A DNA stretch of 7,839 bases from Thermoplasmata archaeon (GTDB lineage: Archaea > Thermoplasmatota > B47-G6). Under the pieces are notes generated by a model. The model had not been told where the DNA came from and made no database searches. It was given only the letters and a program-made list of their open reading frames with translations. The stretch is from the NCBI GenBank assembly GCA_003663585.1, contig QMTU01000024.1, positions 1 to 7,839 on the forward strand. Direction: 5' to 3'. The stretch's first letter is position 1. Each line of letters begins with the position of its first letter. Of the stretch, positions 1-5,490 are shown one piece after another. Both the position numbers and the translations under genes were made by a program.

Positions 1-608
1 GCATAAAGAGTGCTGCAAGAAAAATGCTAAAGCACAATATACACAGGCTACCAGTTGTGGACTCTTTAGGAAATCTCATTGGAATAGTCACCGATAGGGA
101 TCTTATAAGGTACATTGTGGTAAAGAAGATTGAGGATCCAGTGATAAACTACATGAAAGGACCCTGCATTCCTATTTACTTTGAAACTCCTGCAAATGTT
201 CTCATGGAGATAATAAGGGTCTCAAGGATGTACGCATTTCCCGTAATTGATGAGAATGCAAATCTTGTTGGAATAATCACGGACAGGGATCTCCTCTCAG
301 AGGCTGAAATAAGAGACATAATTATAGATGTACAGGAGATCGAGAGTGAAGATGAGTACTCGTGGGAAGGAATAAGAAACATACTTCCATACTACTACAT
401 AAGGGAGGAGCTCACAATACCCAAGAAGCCCATTAAGGATTTCATGGTGAAGAACGTTAGGACAATATATCAAAAGGCCCCCGTGTGGGAAGCAGCTGAT
501 CAGATGATTAAATATGATATTGACCAGCTTCCCGTAATAGACCATCATAATAAGCTTGTGGGGATGATAACCATTCATGACATCCTCGCTGCAATTCTAA
601 AACACTAG
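1..608 (+). CDS. CBS-domain protein, 5' end cut off by window edge
   Basis: CBS domains pair into Bateman modules that usually bind adenine nucleotides and sense energy state; what this one controls is unknown. The frame is open to the left edge, and the residues before the first visible Met (ATG at 24) read I-K-S-A-A-R-K, continuing into MLKHNIHRLPVVD, which is the standard core of a CBS repeat. The ATG at 24 is therefore an internal Met and the true start lies outside the window. Three CBS repeats are visible: one partial (core LPVVD ... GIVTDRDL), a second (FPVIDENANLVGIITDRDL, about 240-300), and the last (DFMVKN ... QLPVIDHHNKLVGMIT, about 435-590). A linker with the signature WEGIRNILPYYY (about 364-399) precedes the last repeat; I recall this linker type from crenarchaeal four-CBS proteins, so a fourth repeat probably lies upstream. 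No catalytic or membrane domain is visible. It ends with TAG 18 nt before glyS and is probably co-transcribed with it. Confidence 0.9.
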   Translation, partial: IKSAARKMLKHNIHRLPVVDSLGNLIGIVTDRDLIRYIVVKKIEDPVINYMKGPCIPIYFETPANVLMEIIRVSRMYAFPVIDENANLVGIITDRDLLSEAEIRDIIIDVQEIESEDEYSWEGIRNILPYYYIREELTIPKKPIKDFMVKNVRTIYQKAPVWEAADQMIKYDIDQLPVIDHHNKLVGMITIHDILAAILKH

Positions 609-615
609 TCAGATC

Positions 616-621
616 GGTGAT
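616..621 (+). promoter_or_regulatory. Ribosome binding site of glyS (GGTGAT)
   Basis: A full GGTGAT, complementary to the archaeal 16S rRNA 3' end, lies 5 nt before the ATG at 627. It sits in the 18-nt gap after the CBS gene and fixes the glyS start. The gap leaves no room for a promoter, which supports co-transcription with the CBS gene. Confidence 0.8.
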
Positions 622-626
622 ATTCA

Positions 627-2315
627 ATGAACGATATTTACGATGAGATCATGGCGATCGCCAAGAGAAGGGGCATTGTTTATCCATCATTTGACATATA
701 TGGAGGACTCTCAGGGTTCTATAGCTATGGGCCGATAGGAACTTTGTTGAAGGATAACATAATAGAGGTCTGGAAGAAGTTTTACGTCGTGAGAGAAGGA
801 TGTCTTCTAATAGATACTCCCAACGTAGTTCCGTATAGGATCCTTAAAGCTTCAGGCCATGTAGACAGATTTACAGATATACTTGTTGAATGTGAGAGAT
901 GCAAGTCAAAATATAGAGCAGATAAGATCATAGAGGACGAGTTAAAGATTGACCCCTCAAAGATCTCTCGTGAGGAAATGTTTCAAATATTAAAGAAAAA
1001 TGACCTTAAGTGCCCTTCCTGTGGAGGTAAATTAGTAAATCCAAGGGAAGTAAACCTAATGTTCAGAACTGAAATTGGATTTGGCGACGTTATAAAGGCC
1101 TTTTTAAGACCCGAAACAGCTCAAGGGATATTCGTTGAGTTCAATATTTTATACAATGTTGCCAAAAAGAAACTTCCTATGGGAGTCGCACAGATAGGAA
1201 GAGGATTTAGGAACGAAATATCTCCACGACAGGGTGTTATAAGACTAAGAGAGTTCAACATGGCAGAGGTGGAGGTGTTCTTTGATCCCCAAAAAGATGA
1301 CCATCCTTTTTTCGATGAGATTAAAGATGAGAAGGTAAGGGTTCTAACAAGAGATGACGTGGAGCTTGAGGATACTGTTGGAAGTCTTTACAAGAGGGGA
1401 ATCATCAAGGGAAAGCTTTTGGCCTACTATATAGGCCTTACTAAGAGGCTTCTTGTAACTCTAGGAATAGACGAGAGAAAGCTCAGATTTAGGCAACATA
1501 AGGTTCATGAGCTTGCCCATTATGCAAAGGATTGTTGGGATGCAGAGATATATCTTGAAAGATTTGGCTGGACTGAGGTTGTGGGCATTGCAAATAGAAG
1601 CTCTTATGACTTGACAGCACACTCAAGGGAATCCGGTGTTGAGCTTGTAGCCTATAGGAACTTGGAGAGACCTAAAAAGGTCATAGAGAAGGTCATTATA
1701 CCAAAGTACAACATACTTGGCCCAATGCTTAAAGATAAGCTTAAACCCGTCGAAAAGGCGCTAAAAGAGGGGAACTATGAAGAGGTTAACGATAAAATAG
1801 TGGTAAAAATAGGTGAGAATGAGAGAGTGGAGATACCAAAATCTGCTGTAGAGGTAAAAGAAGAAGAGAAAACTATAATGGTAGAAAAATTTGTCCCATG
1901 GGTTGTGGAGCCATCATATGGCATAGACAGAATTCTCTATGGCGTGCTTGAGCATAGTTTTACTAAGGATGATAGGGGATATGCCTACTTTAGATTTAAG
2001 CCATATATTGCGCCAATAAAGGTCGGCGTGTTTCCAATAGTTAGTAAGGAACCCTTCACAAGCATTGCAAAGGATATTTATTTAAGATTCATACGTGAGG
2101 GGATTTTAGCATACTACGACGCTAGTGACTCAATTGGTAGAAGATATGCAAGAATGGATGAAATAGGAACTCCGTATTGTATAACTGTTGATGGACAGAC
2201 CTTGGAAGACAGTACTGTAACAGTGAGAGACAGAGATACGAGAAAGCAAGTAAGGATGAAAGTAGATGAGGCAATTAAATATGTAAAGGAAAGGACTACG
2301 TTCAGGTTCTATTAG
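627..2315 (+). CDS. glyS: Glycyl-tRNA synthetase, archaeal/eukaryal homodimeric type
   Basis: Class IIa aminoacyl-tRNA synthetase that charges tRNA-Gly with glycine in the cytoplasm. At 562 residues it has the usual length of the archaeal homodimeric enzyme. Visible in order: N-terminal GGLSGFYSYGPIG (26-38); SGHVDRF (76-82) and a zinc-ribbon-like insertion with C89-x2-C92 and C129-x2-C132; RPETAQGIF (161-169), a glycine/adenylate site segment; motif 2, GRGFRNEISPRQG then LREFNMAEVEVF (191-219); an insertion of about 100 residues; motif 3, EPSYGIDRILYGVLEHSF (428-445); and a C-terminal anticodon-binding domain (about 460-562) starting APIKVGVFPIV and containing YARMDEIGTPYCITVD. All motifs look intact. 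The start is fixed by GGTGAT at 616-621. It follows the CBS gene closely and its last 14 nt overlap the 3' end of the opposing acyl-CoA synthetase gene. Identification is essentially certain. Confidence 0.98.
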   Translation: MNDIYDEIMAIAKRRGIVYPSFDIYGGLSGFYSYGPIGTLLKDNIIEVWKKFYVVREGCLLIDTPNVVPYRILKASGHVDRFTDILVECERCKSKYRADKIIEDELKIDPSKISREEMFQILKKNDLKCPSCGGKLVNPREVNLMFRTEIGFGDVIKAFLRPETAQGIFVEFNILYNVAKKKLPMGVAQIGRGFRNEISPRQGVIRLREFNMAEVEVFFDPQKDDHPFFDEIKDEKVRVLTRDDVELEDTVGSLYKRGIIKGKLLAYYIGLTKRLLVTLGIDERKLRFRQHKVHELAHYAKDCWDAEIYLERFGWTEVVGIANRSSYDLTAHSRESGVELVAYRNLERPKKVIEKVIIPKYNILGPMLKDKLKPVEKALKEGNYEEVNDKIVVKIGENERVEIPKSAVEVKEEEKTIMVEKFVPWVVEPSYGIDRILYGVLEHSFTKDDRGYAYFRFKPYIAPIKVGVFPIVSKEPFTSIAKDIYLRFIREGILAYYDASDSIGRRYARMDEIGTPYCITVDGQTLEDSTVTVRDRDTRKQVRMKVDEAIKYVKERTTFRFY

Positions 2316-3714
2316 ACCCTTCAGACCTAAACTTGCTATATCTTATAAGCGCTGCCATTGCGTCTACAGCATCTTCAGGGGTTTCGTATGTTGGTATCTC
2401 GTTTTCCTCGAGTTTTCTAGCAATCCTCTTTGCGAAGGATCCTCCTGGAATGACCACTGCTATTGGCTTACCAAAGACCTTCATTGACGATATTTTCTCT
2501 ACAATGTCTTCTCTTATTGCAGGAGACTGAGCTATTATTATAACAATAAGGGCGTCCACGTTCTCATCCTCTAAGACATATCTCATAGCAACTTCGTACC
2601 TCTCCGGAGGTGCATCTCCTAAAATGTCTACGGGATTTGCGTAAGACATGTGCTCTGAGAATACTCCTTTTTCTATAGCTTCTCTGAACTTTTTCTTCGT
2701 CTCATCAGTAAACTCTGCCATCTTCAGCCCATTCACTTCAACGGCGTCAGTGGCCATAACACCAGCTCCCCCACCATTTGTCACTATTGCTACTCTGTCT
2801 CCCCTAGCAAGAGGCTGCATTGATAACATCTTCGCGTAGTTAAACAACTGCTCCATACTATAGGCTCTTATAATCCCTGCTTGCTTAAAAGCTCCATCAT
2901 AGACCTCATCTGATCCAGCAAGCGATCCTGTGTGAAGTGATGCTGCTCTTGCACCTCTAGAACTCCTTCCAGATTTTAAAACCACTATGGGCTTCTTCAT
3001 GCTTACTCTCTTGGCAACTTCAAGAAATCTCTTGCCGTGAGATACTCCCTCAATGTACATAGTTATGACCCTAGTGGCTGAGTCTTCAGCTAGATATTCT
3101 AGAAAATCCTCTTCGTATACGTTACACTTGTTTCCATAGCTAACAAACTTTGACATTCCAATCCTATTCTCAGCAAGCCAGTCAAGTACTGCTGCTCCAA
3201 AGGCCCCACTTTGTGAAAGAAATGCTATTGACCCTCTCTTTGGAAATCCCTGCCTATCTGGTGGGTTAAATATTGTTGCAAGCTTGTTCTCAGAATTATA
3301 TACTCCCAAACAATTTGGGCCTATCACAGGAATCCCACTGTCATTTGCTATTTTTCTAATTTCCTCTTCTAACTTCGCTCCTTCCTCACCAGTCTCACTG
3401 AACCCTGCTGAAATTATTATTACTCCTTTAACACCCTTTTCTGCACATTCCTTTACAACGTGCGGTACTATTCTGGCTGGAACTGCTATTACTGCTAAGT
3501 CTATTTCATCAGGCACATCTTTAACGCTTTTATAAGCTTTAATGCCAAGTATTTTAGGTTTACGAGGGTTTATAGGATATATCTTATCTCCAGACCATAG
3601 ATCCCTTAAATTTACAACTATTGCAGTCCCTACTTTCCCAGGGACGTCACTTGCTCCAATAACGGCAACACTCTTAGGATAAAATATAGGATCTAAGTTC
3701 CAGCTTTTGGACAT
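2302..3714 (-). CDS. Acyl-CoA synthetase (ADP-forming) alpha subunit
   Basis: Alpha subunit of the NDP-forming acyl-CoA synthetases (ACD), which in archaea convert acetyl-CoA or other acyl-CoA plus ADP and phosphate into acid, CoA and ATP. With the start chosen here it has 470 residues: a CoA-binding Rossmann domain (FYPKSVAVIGAS at 11-22, PVIGPNCLG at 129-137), then two succinyl-CoA-ligase-like domains (AFLSQSGAFG at 164-173; DRVAIVTNGGGAGVM at 306-320). The phosphorylated catalytic His is H261 in LHTGSLAGSDE, and a conserved Glu is E222 in MYIEG. The usual GNKADVDE segment reads GNKCNVYE here (194-201). The ATP-grasp beta subunit is not fused and not in the window, so it must be encoded elsewhere. 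Start: ATG at 3714 follows GGGTGG at 7 nt, whereas the upstream in-frame ATG at 3729 (475 residues) has its purine stretch almost touching the codon. The 3' end overlaps glyS by 14 nt. Substrate range (acetate, branched-chain or aryl acids) cannot be read from the sequence. Confidence 0.93.
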   Translation of the reverse strand: MSKSWNLDPIFYPKSVAVIGASDVPGKVGTAIVVNLRDLWSGDKIYPINPRKPKILGIKAYKSVKDVPDEIDLAVIAVPARIVPHVVKECAEKGVKGVIIISAGFSETGEEGAKLEEEIRKIANDSGIPVIGPNCLGVYNSENKLATIFNPPDRQGFPKRGSIAFLSQSGAFGAAVLDWLAENRIGMSKFVSYGNKCNVYEEDFLEYLAEDSATRVITMYIEGVSHGKRFLEVAKRVSMKKPIVVLKSGRSSRGARAASLHTGSLAGSDEVYDGAFKQAGIIRAYSMEQLFNYAKMLSMQPLARGDRVAIVTNGGGAGVMATDAVEVNGLKMAEFTDETKKKFREAIEKGVFSEHMSYANPVDILGDAPPERYEVAMRYVLEDENVDALIVIIIAQSPAIREDIVEKISSMKVFGKPIAVVIPGGSFAKRIARKLEENEIPTYETPEDAVDAMAALIRYSKFRSEGSNRT

Positions 3715-3795
3715 ACTGCTACCACCCATTCCCTGCTAACTTGATTTGAGAAGGATTCCTAACAGTTCTACTTTGGCTAGAGTAGACGAATAAAC

Positions 3796-3829
3796 CCTAA
3801 TGACTCTTAACTATTAGGAAATATTAAAA
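3796..3829 (-). promoter_or_regulatory. Candidate promoter with overlapping inverted repeat (acyl-CoA synthetase gene)
   Basis: On the minus strand TTTTAATAT (3829-3821) resembles an archaeal TATA box. Immediately downstream lies a perfect 6-bp inverted repeat, CCTAAT (3796-3801), an 11-nt spacer, then ATTAGG (3813-3818). If the TATA box is used, transcription would start near 3799, so the repeat would fill the space between TATA box and start site, a common place for archaeal repressors. Both calls are inferred from position and pattern only. Confidence 0.35.
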
Positions 3830-3856
3830 CATGACGTAATTGAAGTACACTTTGTT

Positions 3857-3868
3857 CATTAGGACATT
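3857..3868 (+). repeat. 12-bp direct repeat CATTAGGACATT, copy 1
   Basis: An exact 12-bp match to 5025-5036 in the same orientation. The two copies lie in the non-coding stretches on either side of the unknown gene at 3957-4799. They could be a trace of insertion, binding sites for one regulator, or coincidence. Confidence 0.5.
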
Positions 3869-3930
3869 TACAGAGCAGATTAAATAAAGGATAAAAGGAA
3901 TTCAAAGAAGTAAATCGCATAATGCAATAT

Positions 3931-3953
3931 AAGAATAAACAAACAAAAAGTAC
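3931..3953 (-). terminator. T-rich terminator after the unknown gene
   Basis: Just downstream of the TAA of the 3957-4799 gene, the minus strand reads CTTTTTGTTTGTTTATTCTT. Runs of T without a required hairpin are typical archaeal termination signals. This would separate the unknown gene from the acyl-CoA synthetase gene, which lies a further 200 bp downstream on the same strand. Confidence 0.5.
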
Positions 3954-3956
3954 TAA

Positions 3957-4799
3957 TTATACTGGTACTTTCTTTCCTATTTCATCTATTAGCCTCTTAA
4001 TGTAGTCCTTTGCATTCTTTTCACAGAGTTCTATGCGTTCCTCGAACGTCTTTGGATGTACATTTAGCATCTCTGCTATATGCCTTGGAGCTTCATAATA
4101 ACTTTCTAACCCCCTTATTGGCATTAATGGCTCCCTTTCTGCAAGGATTTTTGCGTACTTAAGCTTCATAGATGCAAACCACTCTCTTACATCCTCAAAG
4201 TTATCAAATGCATATTCTACGACTTCCTGAGGGGCAACCTTGTGATGATAGAATAACCTAATAGTTGCTACAAGGCCTCTCCATGCGTTCGGCTTCTTCT
4301 TCTTTAGATCAGATTTAAAGAGCTCCATCATAAAGTAGTATATATTGTCGTAAAGATACTCTCCCTCAAAGATCCAAGGCGCATAATCTCCTTTAAGAGC
4401 AGGTACAGGAATATATATTGATATCTCTTCTGGCTTCCTGAACCAGTATTGTATGATGTAGTCTCTCACTACAGTATCTGTTCTCTCATCATAGCGCATA
4501 GTAGCCAACACGTCAGGAGTCCATAAAAACTTGAGATCATACTCCAGCGATATAAGATTTATAGTAGCAACCTTCCACTCAGAGTACTGATCTAAGGATT
4601 GTATTGTTAACTTTCTATTCCTATGTTCCTTTGCAACACTTAGTATTTCCTCACGCATCTCCAGTGCCTTATCTAAGGACTCTAGGTATACGGTAGCAAG
4701 CTTTTCTTGTATTTCTTTAGGAGCTTCTAGAAGTCTACGAACTCCTGAATAGAGCTCATTCTCAAAGAGCTCCTTTAATGTTTTATTTACTGGACTCAT
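3957..4799 (-). CDS. Uncharacterised 280-residue protein
   Basis: I do not recognise this family. The chosen start (ATG at 4797-4799) gives 280 residues beginning MSPVNKTLKELFENELY and has GGAG 10 nt upstream. The frame stays open for 52 more codons to an ATG at 4955, but that extension has no well-spaced ribosome site and looks foreign (see findings). The protein appears soluble: no signal peptide, no membrane segment, no Cys cluster and no nucleotide-binding loop. The first 60 residues are charged and probably helical. The middle (about 85-175) is rich in Trp and Tyr, with W93, W119, W142 and W173 and a segment IYIPVPALKGDYAPWIFEGE. The C-terminal part is again charged and helical (LESYYEAPRHIAEML, then TFEERIELCEKNAKDYIKRL). 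It seems to be transcribed alone: a promoter-like TTTAATATAA lies at 4883-4892 and a T-run follows the stop. Codon use is not obviously different from its neighbours. No function is proposed. Confidence 0.75.
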   Translation of the reverse strand: MSPVNKTLKELFENELYSGVRRLLEAPKEIQEKLATVYLESLDKALEMREEILSVAKEHRNRKLTIQSLDQYSEWKVATINLISLEYDLKFLWTPDVLATMRYDERTDTVVRDYIIQYWFRKPEEISIYIPVPALKGDYAPWIFEGEYLYDNIYYFMMELFKSDLKKKKPNAWRGLVATIRLFYHHKVAPQEVVEYAFDNFEDVREWFASMKLKYAKILAEREPLMPIRGLESYYEAPRHIAEMLNVHPKTFEERIELCEKNAKDYIKRLIDEIGKKVPV

Positions 4800-4882
4800 G
4801 GCGCTACAACTCCTGTCCAGCAACTTCTTTGAATTTCTTAGAGACTTTTTGTATCTCAGATAATAAGCTAACACCATGGAAG

Positions 4883-4892
4883 TTATATTAAA
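4883..4892 (-). promoter_or_regulatory. Candidate TATA box for the unknown gene
   Basis: The minus strand reads TTTAATATAA, close to an archaeal TATA box and similar to the TTTTAATAT ahead of the acyl-CoA synthetase gene. Transcription starting about 26 nt downstream (near 4862) would leave a leader of about 60 nt before the ATG at 4799. It would exclude the longer 332-codon form, which supports the shorter start. Confidence 0.3.
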
Positions 4893-5024
4893 CTCACATG
4901 CTCTAGTCTGATATATGAAAGGATGCTTAAAACCTTTTCTTTTGATGCCATGCACCTCAAATCCGGGCTTTTACTAAGTTTAATGTTCATATAACAACCC
5001 AAGTGAACACTCTACAAAACTCAA

Positions 5025-5036
5025 CATTAGGACATT
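5025..5036 (+). repeat. 12-bp direct repeat CATTAGGACATT, copy 2
   Basis: Exact match to 3857-3868, same orientation. The copies are about 1.17 kb apart and bracket the unknown gene plus its upstream transposase-like extension. The sequence flanking each copy shows only a loose AAGT...ACACT resemblance 15-25 nt upstream. Confidence 0.5.
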
Positions 5037-5212
5037 ATTTCTAATACTTTTAGCTTATTTCTCTATCTCTAAGGTAATTCATGTGTGTAAGTGCGCTCGA
5101 TAAGCCATGTAGCGCCTATAATCAAGTAATTATTTCAACCCTCCTGGGAACATTACGTGTGCTTCATCCACTAATTCTTAATAACTGTTAAAAAATAAAC
5201 ATAAGATCATAT

Positions 5213-5232
5213 GCTAATTGTACTCAATTAGC
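5213..5232. repeat. Perfect 8-bp inverted repeat with 4-nt loop
   Basis: GCTAATTG, TACT, CAATTAGC. In RNA from either strand this would fold into an 8-bp hairpin with a tetraloop. On the plus strand it is followed by TTGTTTATTAG, weakly terminator-like. It could also be a protein-binding palindrome. There is no adjacent gene to assign it to. Confidence 0.55.
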
Positions 5233-5373
5233 TTGTTTATTAGTTACACGGATGTCAACCTATATCTTTCAACAATAGTGTCCAATACGTTGTAAATATT
5301 GCTCTAATACAAATTAAATGCTCTCCTAATGTGCTTTTCCTTCTAAAATTTGATGAATAATTATTGTGAGAAT

Positions 5374-5386
5374 CTCTAGACTAGAG
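5374..5386. repeat. 6-bp inverted repeat CTCTAG-A-CTAGAG
   Basis: A perfect palindrome around a single A, two bases before the next inverted repeat (5389-5409) and about 105 bp upstream of the Mut7-C start. An operator-like dyad is possible; the CTAG core is otherwise uninformative. Confidence 0.4.
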
Positions 5387-5388
5387 CC

Positions 5389-5409
5389 TTAAGTAAAAGA
5401 TTTACTTAA
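5389..5409. repeat. Perfect 9-bp inverted repeat TTAAGTAAA-AGA-TTTACTTAA
   Basis: Two perfectly complementary 9-bp arms around AGA, about 80 bp upstream of the Mut7-C start at 5491. All but one pair in each arm are A:T, so an RNA hairpin would be weak and a DNA-binding dyad is the more natural reading. It would be upstream of, or overlapping, the Mut7-C promoter. Confidence 0.5.
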
Positions 5410-5480
5410 CTAGGCACATGAAATCAATAGGTATAGCACTAATACTCAAACACAAATATGTATACATTATTCACACGGAT

Positions 5481-5485
5481 GGTGA
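5481..5485 (+). promoter_or_regulatory. Ribosome binding site deciding the Mut7-C start (GGTGA)
   Basis: GGTGA lies 5 nt before the ATG at 5491, close to the spacing of GGTGAT ahead of glyS. It selects 5491 over the in-frame ATGs at 5458 and 5479. Confidence 0.6.
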
Positions 5486-5490
5486 ACTTG

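Larger units (their letters stand above)
4800..5490. other. Gene-free stretch with inverted repeats and possible coding relics
   Basis: This is the only long stretch without a convincing gene, lying between the divergent unknown gene and the Mut7-C gene. It holds the candidate promoter at 4883-4892, the second copy of the 12-bp direct repeat at 5025-5036, perfect short inverted repeats at 5213-5232, 5374-5386 and 5389-5409, and short frames that look like decayed coding sequence on the minus strand (4800-4955, 5079-5177, about 5265-5385). I looked for tRNA T-arms, box C/D motifs and CRISPR-like repeats and found none that hold up. Confidence 0.6.

Noticed and set aside
176..578. Open frames on the minus strand inside the CBS gene
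   Set aside because: Shadows of a clearly coding gene with conserved CBS motifs on the plus strand; the antisense peptides show no domain features.
2333..3535. Three plus-strand open frames inside the acyl-CoA synthetase gene
   Set aside because: Antisense shadows of an intact, motif-complete gene; Ser/Pro-rich composition typical of antisense translation.
4950..4972. tRNA-like T-arm (CCTCAAATCCGGGC)
   Set aside because: The flanking bases do not form a 5-bp T-stem, and no acceptor, D or anticodon arms are found on either side.
5093..5116. GCGCT ... AGCGC inverted repeat
   Set aside because: Only 5 bp with a 13-nt loop; too weak to separate from chance.
5081..5191. 36-codon ORF on the plus strand with ATG at 5081 and a GGTAAT-like sequence 2 nt upstream
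   Set aside because: The ribosome-site spacing is poor, length is within chance for this composition, the peptide resembles nothing I know, and another frame on the opposite strand looks equally coding-like.
5350..5356. Box C-like sequence TTGATGA
   Set aside because: The first base is not a purine and no box D (CTGA) follows within the usual distance, so a C/D guide RNA is not supported.
5458..5490. Longer Mut7-C start at 5458 or 5479
   Set aside because: No ribosome site at either; GGTGA is correctly spaced for 5491, and the added residues lie outside the domain.
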